From positions 11,415,264 to 11,479,263 of the forward strand of contig JABAKD010000025.1 of assembly GCA_012845835.1 (NCBI GenBank): a DNA stretch of 64,000 nt, read 5' to 3'. The notes below the pieces were generated by a model. The model had not been told where the DNA came from. It ran no database searches and worked only from the letters and a program-made list of their open reading frames with translations. Position numbers and translations under genes: made by a program. This stretch comes from Undaria pinnatifida (taxonomy: Eukaryota > Sar > Phaeophyceae > Laminariales > Alariaceae). Position 1 is the stretch's first letter. Each line of letters opens with the position of its first letter. This document shows, in pieces, positions 46,431-58,289 of this stretch.

Positions 46431-47349
46431 TAATGCGTCCCCCCTCCTCCCCCACTGCAATGGAGCTGTCACGTGTACAACGCTGCTCCAATGTGGAACC
46501 TCCTACTTCTAATCCTTCGTCAAATGTTGCAATCGTGTAGTCCTGGCTGTGGTACTATTTACTCGTAGTTGTATAAGAGTAGTAGGGGTAGGGGTAGTGG
46601 TAGTGGTAGTGGTAGTGGTAGTGGTAGTAGTAGTGTCAGTGGTAATGGTAGTATGAGTTGCAGCAGTATAGGTACCGCGGCACGTGCGACAACAACTAAA
46701 CAACTACATTTCGGAATACATGCATCAAGTAGTGTCGGATTCAAGCAGGAACACTTTCCATCTTGCTCGTTCTGCGGGGATAAACGAAGAGTACATCAAC
46801 AATTTGGGTCCAGTACCAACGCGTTGAACATGACCTCCAACTCACGGCAAATTCCACCACGTACACGACAGATACCGAAATTGTTGCCGCCAACACACGG
46901 CCACCCAATTGTACAACATGCAAGTGCGACTGAAATTAGCTGGCCAACCCTATACATTATAACATAGTACTAACGCATGTGACGCCTTGTATAGAAACGA
47001 GCACTATTATTCCACGTTACGGTACAGCATCCCTTGACCACTAATTTGCTTGCGCGTACACCAGTGCAACGTGCACCCCACCCACCCCACTGCTATCACA
47101 CTTTTTGCGCTGAGTACTACGTTTTCTTTGGAGCAATATACTAGCTCAACCCACATGTTTCCCCTCACTAACAAGAGCAATGGGGTTCATCTATGTGAGC
47201 ACGCTGAACACCATTGCTTATAGTCGTATTGGAGGTAAAAAAATTGTTTTATGTGCGTTACCTATGTTGCCCTTCTCGCCTTGCGACGCCCGTGCGATTT
47301 CACGTTTCCCACATCCTGAAGGGGAACCTTGTAAGTGGTATATGATACT
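46431..47349. repeat. Intergenic with a GGTAGT microsatellite
   Basis: A (GGTAGT)n array occupies about 46576-46635. The 132-codon plus frame across it (46569-46967, alternative start) begins as Gly/Ser repeats and has no domain afterwards. No gene seen in the remainder. Confidence 0.5.
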
Positions 47350-48170
47350 CTTAAAATCAAAGCATGCATGCAGCTACTATCATTTGTGCCATGTGTGGTA
47401 CCCTGATATGATACGAAAAGTAGGTTGGACTACATCAGCAGTATGTCTTCCTGGGGGACGGATGCTTGGGCGTCTGGTTTGAAATGCGTATTTTTCTTGG
47501 ATAATGAAGCCTTGGCGAAAAACAGCTCGACTCACGCATCGACGCCAGCATCAGGTCAGAGCGCAAATTCCACACATGGTCCTGTTTCTTGTGCCCGTCT
47601 ACGTGGGCTGCTTGGTATATTTCTTCGCTCGGCACCCCTCAACGACTTCGACCTCGCTATGATAGAAGGATCGACGACCAGTCGGCCCCTCTTGCGTCTG
47701 AAATTTGACGACAGCTTTGGCGCGGCGATATCATCACAACCTCGCAACAAAACGTCCTCCATGCGTAGCCGGCGTCACCTTTCGCGGCAGCTGGGTTTTG
47801 GGGGGAAGCCCTCAGCGGCGTTTAGGAAGGGGCCGCAGGCCTTTGACTCCGCCGAGGCGGCATTATGTCTTGTTACTTGCTCGTGTGAACAAGCATCGGC
47901 CTTCCTTCCCACCTCAATTGTCCGCATAGGGACAGCTCCTTTATCTGCGAGTTGCGGGTCTCTTTGTTGGTAACTGCTGCGTGCAAACTGCTGCGTTCAA
48001 AATCTAAGGGCATCCACAAACTTAAAAATAGGGACCGTCAGAATCGGTCCACTTTTTTCAATGTTTTTTAATTGCTTTGGAGCGTAACGTTGCTGGGTTT
48101 CCCTCGTAACTGTTTACAATGGAATAAAAAGTCTGGAACATGGTCGCGTCCGAAACTACTGTCTAATCCT
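47350..48170 (+). repeat. S2: dispersed repeat family S with a 182-codon open frame
   Basis: Homologous to S1 and S3 over about 820 bp. The frame 47425-47973 translates without a stop (SGQSANSTHGPVSCARLRG, LAMIEGSTTSRPLL, CEQASAFLPTS). The same frame is broken in S1 by two shifts, and S3 aligns only partly. No domain was recognised. It may be a degraded transposon gene or chance openness in G+C-rich DNA. Confidence 0.6.
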
Positions 48171-49159
48171 TGTATGTACATGTATAATGTGATCTTCGTT
48201 TTTTTTGTTCGCTGCTCTACGGCGGCCAAGTGTTTCTTCTAGCAATTTAGCCGGCGGGGCAAGTTGGTCTGCCCGGGGCACATTATGAAGCATGTCTCTG
48301 GATCTCGGCCGATCCGTGGCGGCGCTCAACAAACTGCTTAGGTCTCCCTAGCGAGCCCACAGGTGGCATTAACGATACCCGCTGTTGATTGACATTTTTG
48401 GTGATGCTTATCTGAGGGGGGTTAGATAACGTGCGTGGCGGGCGGGGATGGCGGTGTAAGGCTTCGGGTGAAAATTCGGCATGCTGGTTGAACGTTTGTC
48501 ATGCTGTCACTTCTATCGCTGAAGGAAGGGACCGGACGCTAACCCTCACCTTTGAGTCCTTCCTGTAAGACGATCTTGTCCTGCAAGTCCGCGTATTCTA
48601 GAACGATCGGGGTCTCGCTTGAGCTTGGCACCGTTTTTCTTCACGTAGGCCCGGTCGTGGAGAAATCCTCTCTTCTTTTCCTCTCGTCCCCAAACGTACT
48701 TATTTGGTGGTCTTCGTTACTCACGTGGCATTAAGGAACCGTGCTTTCTTGGTCGCGGGGCTGGTTCTCTAACGGGACAATGCGGGGCGGTGCCTGGGCG
48801 GAGTTACCGAGGGAGTTCTGTGGTGTGCTCGAGGTTGTCGTTGCCAACGAGGCCCGCCATCCGGGAAAGAAGGACCTTTCACGCAACGTCGTCCTCGACG
48901 TCGTCGTGCAGTTCGACGCGTGATACGATGGAGGTGTACAATATTTTTTCTGAGGTTCCTAGCTTGCGAAGCTCAAGATCGGAAAATGTATCCCATGGCC
49001 TGGGTACTCAACTATCATTTTGCGAAAACGAAATAGTCCATTTCCGACGATTTTGGGTCAAGGAGCCCCGTCATTCAGACACTGTTTCATGCGGAAACGT
49101 CTACCCTTATCGTTGCACGCGTTGTTCGTCGAGGCATTACTGAATTTCGGGATCATTCT

Positions 49160-49454
49160 GTGGCCGAAGGATGCCCGGACCTCGTGCATCCAGAATGTCG
49201 CCAAAAAGGCCCAAGACGTACACGGTGCAATTGTGGTAGAGCACACCGAAAAGCCGAGGGGGCACTGCCGGCAGTTCGCAGAGGTCCTCAAAGGTGATGG
49301 CAGTACCCCCGAAACGCACCGGTCGTTTGTGCGGTGGTGCCGCATGCCGCAAGCTATGGTCCGCAGCGGCAAGCAACGGCGTATTGTCAATGTATTCGAC
49401 GTCGATGACGACGAAGGTGATATATTGAAGTGCGGTTGGATGGGTCAAGGCCAA
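49160..49454 (-). pseudogene. Pif1-type helicase domain of the Helitron
   Basis: The minus-strand frame 49137-49454 reads YITFVVIDVEYIDNTPLLAA (Walker B region; intact Pif1 has IDE-S-ID), then PVRFGGTAITFEDLCELPAV. This corresponds to the Pif1 motif III region (PFGG...GDF-QLPPV). The DE of Walker B and the GD-Q of motif III are changed, so it could not work as a helicase. The N-terminal Walker A part would lie beyond MITE2b (above 50084) and was not recognised. Confidence 0.68.
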
Positions 49455-49852
49455 ACTTGGAACCCTTGGAAAGCTTGAGGAAGCAGTGAGGCGCGAGGCC
49501 CCCTAGGTTTCCCGTGGCGATCGCTGTCGTTCCTGTGCGGGCAACGGGCTGTTTCATGCTGCGAAAGAAGTCCACAAGGAAGACGCTACGTTTGACGTTC
49601 CGAATCCATCGCGGCCGCTCATGCAGCAGAGGTCAGGAACACTCCCGAGTACGACGGCAACATATTCTCTCTGCGACAACTCGCTAGGTCCTCCAAGTCT
49701 GGCAGTATTGCTGTCCACGCGAGCACCTGAGGGTCTTCGTCCAGCCATTCGGCCACCTATTTTTCAGCGGCTGGGGTGGGTGCCGCGATATCCATCCAGT
49801 CGTCCGGTTGTGATTGTCCCTGTCCGACGGATTTGAGGATCAAGCGACTGAT

Positions 49853-50084
49853 TGTATGATAGCCCCCTCCAAAAGCAGCGATGTTCTTTCACGAACCTTG
49901 CGTGGCTGCTGAATGCCAGTAAGGATGCTATGAATCGTATATCTTCACATATATCCTTGTTTGCGATACGTTTATGACCGATGATGTCAGGGTGGCAAAA
50001 GGCACCATTTTTAAGGAGATACGGCCGTGGTCTGGTTTTTACACCGGCGATTCCGTTAGGGAAAAATTGTGGGGGCCACCGTTG
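49853..50084. mobile_element. MITE2b nested in the Helitron
   Basis: Homologous to MITE2a (40810-41041) across its length: AGCGATGTTCTTTCACGAA, CGTGGCTGCT, AGGAGATACGGCCG, ACACCGGCGAT. The ends are degraded (TGATAGCCCCCT left, GGGGGCCACCGTT right). Confidence 0.7.
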
Positions 50085-50929
50085 AATGACCCAAGAAGTC
50101 CCCAACTTCCTGCGCTGTCGCCGCACGCCGGTCGTCTCCAACCTTGGCCATGCGCAGGTCCTTCTTCACGGCCGCCAAAATTTGTTTCGTCGTTGTCACT
50201 TCGTCGCCGAACACCCCGTGGAAATGGTACTTTGCTCGTACGTGTGTTGGCCATTGTCGTCGGAGACGAACCCAAGGAGGTGGCCGAGTGCCATGGAGAG
50301 GATGATGTGATGGTGGTTAAATATCTCAAATGGTTCCCGGTCAGGCTGGTAGCACCCGTAGCCGAGAATGCTTGTCGCAGTGCTTCTTTATTCAGTGCGT
50401 GGAGTCATCTTTGTTCAAGTAGTGTGGCATGTTCAGGGGGGGGGGGGCGGCTGCTGCAGTCGCTTGCGATCATGTCCCACTCTGTCCAGAAGTCGTTGTA
50501 AAGGATGCTGTATAAGTCGATCTTATCATCTTCATAATACGGCGTGTTAGCAGCCCTCTGCCCGCCTTGCGAGCGCTAGTAGTGATGTGTCATCATACCA
50601 TTCACGACGCCTCCCTGCCCTTTCCTCGCAAACCCTCGGTCGTTCCCCCTGGACCAATATCCATGAAGGGTGTGGCTATCGAGTGTCCAGCTACATGAAA
50701 TTCCGAGATGTGAGGCACAACGGCTGGCCGGGGAGGATGTATATTATTCCGACACTGCCAATTTCCGGCCCAGATGTGTGGGATGTTTTTCTGGTTTTCA
50801 GACTGTTACCCACCCTGCTCCGGGCCGTCTCGCGGTAGCTCCGACTTCTCCGCTGTGACTCAGGGTTTGGAGACCTTTCATGTCGGCTCTACCTTATCCA
50901 CGCATTTTGGCCGAAGAGGCGGAGAGCAA

Positions 50930-52150
50930 GCCTTGGTGAAGATCTTGATGTTCTCGTGAGTGGGGTATGCCACAAACGTCATTGGATGGTACGGTGAAAT
51001 TCGATCATTCTCGGGGCACAGGCATGAATACTCGTGTCGATCTGACAGACGGCACATCCCGCCATCCTTTCTTAGGAAGCGACTAACCGCACAAATGTAT
51101 TGGCTCCCTAGTCTCCTTCTGATTGAAAGGATACCCCTTGGCGCATCGCAAGTGGTGGTGGTGAGCTGGCAAGGTTTCCTCCTGGCTGCACTTCTTCCCG
51201 CAACCGTGGGGTCGTACCTGGCTTGCCTGTTGATGTTGAAGCCTGCAGCATGCAGCCTCAGGCTTGACGAATGGAATCCTCGCAAAGCTCGTGCGATGGC
51301 CCAACCCCTTGAACTACTGACTTCTTCGTTGTTTGAAAGGCGGGGTAGGAGTTACGAGAATGGAAGTGTGCTTTAACGATCGTTTGAAGACGAGGGGGGG
51401 TGATGTGGTGAAGGAGCACCGAAGGTAGCTCTTCTGCACCAAGGGCGGTGTGGAGGGCGTACCTCTGAATGGGATCCCCCTTATCGTTCACGTCTTGGAT
51501 GGACTCCGTCCTGCCGGAGGGGGAGTGCTCAGGGATTTCTAACCACAGGAGGAGATATAGATGGAAGGTACCCCTTCCCTGCGCTTCGAACTTCAACCAA
51601 GAGCCGGCAACAGGGAAGAGCACGCTGTCTTTCCCCTTGAAAACGTTCGTAGGGAAGAGAGACATGCGCTTGATGAATGTCGTTAGTGTTACGCAATGAG
51701 GTTAAAGCTGGCATTTCACCTTTTGAACCAAGAGCCAGACGCAATGAAGGGCAAACACTATTGAAGTTCACATCACCTCTTCAGCCACTTCATGATATTC
51801 CGGTGCAAGTGACGAGTAATCTAGACCTGATGCCTAGCCCAGTCCGGATGTTTGCACCCTAAGAAGTGGACAAGAGCTTCCATGTCGTGGGATCCTTTGT
51901 GACGCGTGTTGGTGATGAATAGGTCAGGTCTTCCAAGGCTCTCGGCCATGGCGAGAGGCCCCTTGATCCATTGTGTCCAGAATGAGCTACCCCCAAGTAT
52001 TTGAGGGGACAGAGACTGTCAATTTTGCCTGCCTTTTGAGTGTGGATATCCACCTCCTTCGCCAGCACGTGTTAATTTACACGAGGGGAGCTGGCAGTGT
52101 GCGCACACGGGATCGCCCTCGTTGACGAAATGGCGGCACAGCTTGCACGT
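50930..52150 (-). pseudogene. Helitron Rep (HUH) domain with upstream zinc finger
   Basis: Rolling-circle replication initiator. On the minus strand: CKLCRHFVNEGDPVCAHC (about 52094-52147), a zinc finger; FWTQWIKGPLAMAESLGRPD then LFIT (about 51910-52000), the conserved A-M-A...G-x-PDLFIT block of Helitron N-terminal domains; WLKFEAQGRGTFHLYLLLWL (about 51533-51595), the EFQ-RG-PH-H region with the HUH motif as H-L-Y; HEYSCLCPENDRISPYHP (about 50985-51040), the counterpart of NRWVVPYNP. The following segment, where the two catalytic tyrosines should be (KY--KY), reads LRPKCVDKVEP without Tyr. Frame changes and stops intervene. Confidence 0.72.
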
Positions 52151-54190
52151 GACGACGCTGTTGGTCGTCACAGGTGGTTCAGATCATTGTCTGAAGCGTG
52201 GGCCTGAAAGCATTGGCACGTCGTTTTGTTCGAAAAGGTGCTCGACAGCTCTGTTATTTTCTAGCTCACACTTACTCCTCGTGGCCTCGTCCAACCGCTG
52301 CATGAAGCCCTCACCAGCGTCGTCGATCTTGCGTCAGGTGGTAGATCGCGTTTTGGCCCTACGCAGTTGTTTCGTGGATGGTTCGTCGACAGCGGCGAAC
52401 TAGTACGTGTCGGAAAGGCTCCTGAAGCGCGGGTCAACCACATTTAAGTATCGCGAGCGATCCATCGCTGGCAGCTGGTGAGACCCGTTGTTGCCCCGCG
52501 TGTATCCACCCCTCCCAAACGGGAAGAGGTGCACCGACCTCAGCGTTTTTCCTTGCAGTGTCCAGCGTCTTTCGTGTTGCCGGTGTAAGGATCGTAGTAG
52601 ACGGAGAATGCTTGTCGAACCTCCCCATGACAGTCAGGGGTAGGGCCCTCCGAATCCAACCGTAGTGGTCCCCCCGGGACGACTTTGTTTAGGCCAGGAA
52701 CGCAGTTGTGTGTCTCCGGTACACGCTTGTCTCCCTACAGCAGCATCAGGCTATGAATGCCGAAGTTGGAATCGCCCGTTGCGCTCGCAGGGCATGGGAT
52801 TGGTGGGAATTCAGCTGAGATGCTGTTGTCCTGTTGATCCTGCGATGGTTGACTAAGCTTGTCCTTGTGCGTGTCGCACACCGTCATGGTCAAGGCTGCA
52901 GTATGGGGAAAAACCCTTCTTAACTACCGAGTCTGGGCTATAGTACTCGCTCTAGTTACTCTTTATCTCACTGCCAAAACAGCGTGTAGTGATTAGTCTG
53001 GCGCAGCGTAGCTAACCACCCCACTGGGTATTCGCGTCGAAACGTTAACACAGCACGGAAGCCTATTACCGAAAGGAACAGGGGGGTCACTGGTGCGAGT
53101 GACCCCGAGCCAAAAACCAAATGGCCCAAAATAAGACACTCCTACCGTAGCATTGATCTCCTCTACTTCGTGGCACCCAAGGATTACTGTGCACGAGCCG
53201 CTGCACGGCGAATTTGAGCGTTTTCCGCCGACGGCAGTTGTGCTTTTTGGGGTCGATCGCTATGTTACTGACCAATCCATCAAAATCAGCTGGGACTTTC
53301 TCCGCCGCACCGTTGAGGATGGTATACCCGCTTCTGACGCCTGCGTCGCCCTTGAACACGTAGCAGCCCATTTTAAATAGTGCAGTAGCTCTTCTTTCAG
53401 TTGGAGCACAAGGAAGGCAATGACCTGGGATGCTTCGCGGACATCCCCGAGCACCCATTCTATCCTTCTTTATCCTGAATAATATCTGCTGCAAAAGGCG
53501 TACTCCTGCCGCCCGTCCTTGACGGTAGATAATCACTCGGTGTATCCTTCGATTTGCGGACCATGATTATTCGCCGCCGAGGCGGCAGGCTGAAGGAAAC
53601 TCACCCATTATCGTTGCGAGCGGTACCCATTTAACGTCTTCTGGGTAGAGGGTTGTACTATAGTAGTTGCACATGATATTCGGCAACTCCTTGCTCAAGG
53701 TGTGGCAATTCGTGAGGCGGTCAGCCGTGGGGTCATTGGGCACCATGTAGTATTGTTTACCATGTTCGTCCGGCTCACCATCGTCGTCCACGCAACCGGA
53801 GAGTTTTTGGAGAGCTCCGTATGGCCACGAGAACAGGTGGGGCGAACCCCGAGGAGGCCCCTTGAATGAGAGGGAGATCCTTCAGATGAGTGCTGGATAC
53901 CCTCAAAACAGCAGTCACCCGACTTGTGTCCGTCGTGTATTTCTCGTAGCTGTGACCTTATCGAACCGGCACCCGGACATAAAGGGGACGGGCCGAACAG
54001 GGCTTTGGGTATGTCCCACTGGCCGTGGGCGTCTTTGGGCGGTTGGTGAAGCATGTGTTGTTTTCGACGGAAAGACGTGGACCGCCTGCCTTAGCGGCGT
54101 CAATGTTGCCCCGCATTCTACCCCTCGGAAGCGGAAAGCCTGAAGTAAGACAAGAGACAGCAACGTTAGATAGTGGACGGAGGTCATATG
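52151..54190 (-). pseudogene. Helitron N-terminal coding remnants
   Basis: Minus-strand frames with protein-like composition but no named domain: EGFMQRLDEATRSKCELEN (about 52270-52330), GYTILNGAAEKVPADFDGLV and FAVQRLVHSNPW (53087-53536), PDEHGKQYYMVPNDPTADRL (53567-53791). They are collinear with and upstream of the Rep domain, so they are most likely the N-terminal half of the same protein. Confidence 0.45.
53082..53150 (-). mobile_element. MITE1 half-element
   Basis: The minus strand starts CTACGGTAGGAGTG and contains TTTTGGGCCATTTGG and GGGTCACTCGCACCAGTGACCCC, matching the left 70 bp of MITE1. The other end is absent. Confidence 0.6.
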
Positions 54191-54419
54191 CTTGTACGCG
54201 GCGATGAAATGTAGGTGACGCGAAAGTAACGTTTACGTGTTGGAGACCAGCCGTGTCGGCTATTGTCCTCGTGGTACATCCGCATCCGGTCCTGCAACAA
54301 ATGTGGGCAAGTGATGCAAGCGCAGCATTTAGTCGTGAGCTTGTCGTTGGTGGTGCGGACGAGCGTGTTGAAGAGCAATGGTTTCAACCGGCAGCGGTGA
54401 ACAGTGCAATGCGCCTGTA

Positions 54420-55270
54420 TTACGTAAACGTGAAGCACAAAACACCAACCTGAGCACGTCTCTTGTTCCGCGCAATCTTCTGACGTTCGACCGTCGACAG
54501 GTTGATCCAGGAGATGTCTTTAGCAGGGGATCGGGCAACGGGGGAGTATTTGGAGCCAAGCTTTCGAAGACCTTTCCTTTTCCGAGAGATGACTCCGATG
54601 GCGTCATTGTAACCAACGCCATCTAGCAGGAGCAGCACAGAATGACCCGAAAACGTCCCGGCCCACGTATTGCCGTTGCTATCCCCAGGATTGGCGGAGC
54701 TGTAGAAATACAGGGGGATAGTATTGACGAAGGCGTGGTGGGAGTAGGTGGTTGCAGTGAACCCCTGTGAAGAGAAGGGTGAAGTGTGAACGTATGATTG
54801 AGGCCGGAACATGTTGGGAAAACCATGGGGAGGGTGCGGCCGGACGTAGACAACGTATGTAGATACACCTATGATTGGAAGAGGGGTGCACACGCCTGAC
54901 ACCCACCTGCTGGTATTGATGGTAGACGATGAGAGTGTCAGCACGGCCTGTAACCCAGACTGCGATGGTAGCCGCCAACGCTTGACCAACGGCTCCCAGC
55001 ACATCCAGCGAGGTGTACCGACGAGTTGCCATGAAATTGTTGGGAAGATGAAACTCGAAGTCCGAGAACCGTTTGAGGCTGTGGATGCTGTCGAAAAGTT
55101 CGACACCTATCCTGCGCGTCCCCCGTCCCATAAGTAGACTATTAGGCGGACTGTCTATGTGGGCTGCATTGCCGTTGCAGGCCGACGACGGGCAGGGTGC
55201 GGCCGGCCGTGACGTGGTGGTCGATGCTGTCGGCGACCTTCGCTTTGAGGCGACGAATGTCACCAAGGGG
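54420..55270 (-). CDS. Unrecognised overlapping minus-strand frames
   Basis: Two long minus-strand frames overlap here (54420-55106, 228 codons; 54679-55266, 195 codons). The first 195-codon part contains LKRFSDFEFHLPNNFMATRR and a hydrophobic stretch LDVLGAVGQALAATIAVWV. The 228-codon frame ends with a basic segment (VERQKIARNKRRAQVG). A frame change between them near 54880 would join them into one protein. This may be the 5' end of the Helitron protein or a captured gene. No family is recognised. Confidence 0.35.
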
Positions 55271-56884
55271 GTGCTCCTACTTTGCCCTCTATAATGTGAA
55301 CAGTAACATGTGGCTAGGAAAGGAGCACAACATGATGAGAAAGTGTGTATGGATGTGTGTATGTATCACCGTGTACACGTCCGTAGGGGACGGATGCTTC
55401 TGAAACACACAGCCGGCACAGGACGCCATGCAAACATACGCGACTCACACAACTCTGACCAATGAGCGCTGGAGGGAGGTGAGTTTGATATACGCTTGCA
55501 AAAGAGAAGACACGCGGCTATGACACGCTCAAGCACACACGTACACACAGAACTTACACATACGAATCACTACTGCAATATGTGCCTGACAGCTCTCGTC
55601 GAGGCGTGGACGGAGACAAGACCTAGTAGTGCTATAGTAGTGCAGTGCGCAGTGTATTTACAGTAGTGGTACACACACAAATCTCACACGCACGAAGCTA
55701 CTGCTGTGTGTGGTTGGCAGCTTTCTACGAGAAATGGACGGATACAGGACCTAGTGAGAGTAGTGATGCGCGCAGTTTGTGATTAATAGTGGTGCACACA
55801 ACCGTCCCCAGAATCGGCAGTTCCCGTTGAGCTAATGGTGTCAGCCACAATTGCCGTCTCCTCTGCACGAAAAAGTTGGGGTATTCCGGCGGTGTCGGAC
55901 GAGGCCGTTTGGGCAGTGATGTTGCTGAATTGAGCGTTCTTGTCTTTGCAAGGTGGCAAGATGCGGCAAAGCCTCAAACCAAGACGCTGAGTGAGCCGTG
56001 TGCATGTGTTATGGGAGAGGTGGTCTTCCTAGCAATCGACGTACCGTTCCGGAGGAAGGCCCTGCTGAATCGGAGAGTCCGCCGCAGTAGAAGTCAGTGG
56101 TACGCCGGATGATTTGAACACGGTAAGGAATACGCAGCTAAAGACCAGTGCAAGTGTAGCACAAACAAACAAACGACGGCTCATAGCAGACATTCACAGC
56201 AGTAGCAGAATCCCACAGCAGTCGGAATAGCGGACAATCGACAGCAGGGAGGCAGCAGACGCACAACCCCTGGGGGGAAACGCTACGAGGAGTGAGGTGT
56301 CTACCACGGGGGACATGAGTAGCGAGTGTGTGGTGTGCGCGGGGTGAGTGGGGTTTTGTGCTGAGCGAGAGGATGAAAATCAGTTTTTTTTGTGGCTGTA
56401 AGTTCATTATCGCTTCTTCGAGAAGGCCGTGTTTCTGAGCAGGGGAAGTACATCCGCGTCCCAGATCACAAAGACGTGCGATCTTTCTGTGTAGAACATT
56501 GCCGAAACCCACGCACGAAGGCTCATAGCAGACACACACAGCGGTCGCAAGGGAGGAGCAGCAACATACGGGAGTCAGTACCTGAGGGTTGTGGCAGAAG
56601 AGATAGTTGAAGGAGGAGTACAGCTCACATCAGAAGCCGAAAGTATGACGTGTCCGAAGCACGTGTGCGGGGAGAACGCACGGTATAGGATGCACAGACG
56701 CAAATAGAAGGAGTGGTGGGTGCACAAGCCCAACCTTAAAGGCGCTGACAACGGTGTTGCAATAGGAAGAAAGGCAGAGATATGTGGGGTGTAGTAGAGA
56801 GAAGGAGCCCTACAGCCCCTCAACAGCAGAAGTGTAGTGTTAGCTGTACACGGAAACAGAACAGTGTTCGGGTGGAAAAAGCAG
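55271..56884. other. Intergenic, repeated minor motifs, no gene seen
   Basis: Contains scattered GCGCAGTGTATTTACAGTAGTGG-like and GGCTCATAGCAGACA-like duplicated phrases (56179 and 56521; near 55640 and 55765). The 133- and 134-codon minus-strand frames (56138-56539, 56575-56979) repeat the phrase VCYEPS and are probably translations of the repeats. Confidence 0.4.
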
Positions 56885-57265
56885 TATAGGTGCGGGTCGA
56901 AGCGTCCTCCGCCGACCCCCTCCCCTCTAGCCGTCGTCAGTGTGCGTTGGAAAATGCCTGTCCAGTGTAAGGTTCGCACGGCAGCCGAACAGAGTCAGGA
57001 GGCAAATTGCAGTGGCGGGAAGGGAGGGACGTGATCCCACCCGACCCGCCCCCCCCCCGAGCCGTCGTCAGTGCGCGTTGCAAAATGCACCCACCAGCGT
57101 TACGTTGTACACGGCCGCCGAAAAATGATAACATGCAAATAGCAGTGCAGGGGGGCCAAGCGCCCCCACCCGAATCCCCCCCTCGAGTGTGGGTTCGGAG
57201 GGTGCCGGCATTGCGCGTTGGAAGACCCCCCGACAGTCAGCGTTTGAAACACATGTACCTGGTAG
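56885..57265. repeat. Three-unit minisatellite, unit about 125 bp
   Basis: Each unit contains a C-rich block, GCCGTCGTCAGTGTGCGTTG, AAAATGC and a CAAATTGCAGTG/CAAATAGCAGTG phrase. Unit starts are near 56905, 57035 and 57160. The third unit is the most diverged. Confidence 0.6.
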
Positions 57266-57409
57266 TGGATTAAAAAAGGTACCAGGTGAGGTCTTCGAAA
57301 AGGCACATAGAAGACGCGTGCAAATTTTCACGGTATGAATCGAGAATGGATATTCGCCGGGGAATACATTTTCTTGAGATAATAACCTTAACCAGCCTGT
57401 ATGTTTGAA

Positions 57410-58250
57410 AAATAGTTGAAAGGACTACTTTCGGCCTCGACAATTAAAAATATATATTTTTGCACTAATGACAGGGAAACTCTGCACAGGGAAACTCTGC
57501 CACTCTACACCCCAAAAAAATTTAAACGCCACTGGAAAAATGTGTAGACAGCTTCCCTCTAACCGTCATTATCCTGTATATGTTTCGTTCCTTTGCGAAT
57601 GCTCTCAGACTTTGAAAGCAGCCGGTTGCACGCAGCGGCTTTCAACAAAAATACCACGAAACGCTCAGGTCTAAGAGCTGCCCAAGTGCGGAAGGTCGAG
57701 CTGGGAAAGAAAGGCAGAAACTTGCTCACACGAAGAAGTCAGAAGACTTCATGCCGCCGCGGCCGAGTCAAGAGCCTGCAGTAGTCCCTTCGAGGACGCC
57801 AAAGAGCGCTTTCCCCCGAAGCCCATCTTTGGCGACAGGTGATACGGTTCACGAATGGATGACGTTTGTTTCCGAGGTTGTGAGGTTATCTACACGCCAA
57901 AGCCGTTGTTGGTTGTTAACACAACAGGAGCCAACTGGTGGTCGATCCTTCTATCATAGCGAGGTCAAAGTTGCTGGGGGGCGCCGAGTGAAGAACTAAA
58001 ACAAGCAGCCCACGTACGGCCACAAAAACAGAGCCACGTGTGGTATTTGCGCTTGAACTTGAGGCTGGCGGCGATGCGTGAGTCGAGCTATTTTTCGTCC
58101 AGGTTTGATATTCCAGATAAGCATTTCAATACAAACACACTCACTTAAGGGGCATCCGTCCCCTGGTAAGACCCACTTCTGTAGTCCGACCAAATTATAT
58201 CCTATGGTGTTAGGGTGCCATATCTGGCACAAATCGGTTTCTATAACATT
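57410..58250 (-). repeat. S3: dispersed repeat family S, inverted copy
   Basis: The reverse complement aligns with S2: CAGGGGACGGATGCC, AGCTCGACTCACGCATCGCC, ACCTCGCTATGATAGAAGG, GTTTCCCTGTCATTAG and GAAAGTAGTCC at the end. It abuts the duplicated flank of copy C. Confidence 0.62.
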
Positions 58251-58289
58251 GTCTAATCGGGCCAGCGCGTAGTCTATAGACATGAGCGC

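Larger units (their letters stand above)
48240..55270 (-). mobile_element. Decayed Helitron (rolling-circle transposon), minus strand
   Basis: Minus-strand frames encode, in transposon order, a C-x2-C...C-x2-C finger, a Helitron-type Rep domain and a Pif1-family helicase. All are broken by frame changes and stops. It is interrupted by MITE2b (49853-50084) and a MITE1 fragment (53082-53150). Frames with protein-like composition extend up to about 55270, so the 5' limit is uncertain. A possible 3' end lies near 48240-48275, where the minus strand reads GGGCA-8-TGCCC hairpin, six bases, then CTAA. That fits the hairpin-plus-CTRR rule only loosely (followed by A, not T). Confidence 0.68.

Noticed and set aside
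49020-49478. 152-codon plus-strand ORF
   Set aside because: Antisense to the Pif1-like minus-strand frame, whose motif match is more specific.
50960-51376. 138-codon plus-strand ORF
   Set aside because: Antisense to the Helitron Rep region; no domain.
54420-55270. Integrated phaeovirus gene
   Set aside because: Considered because brown algae often carry such insertions, but no viral motif could be identified.
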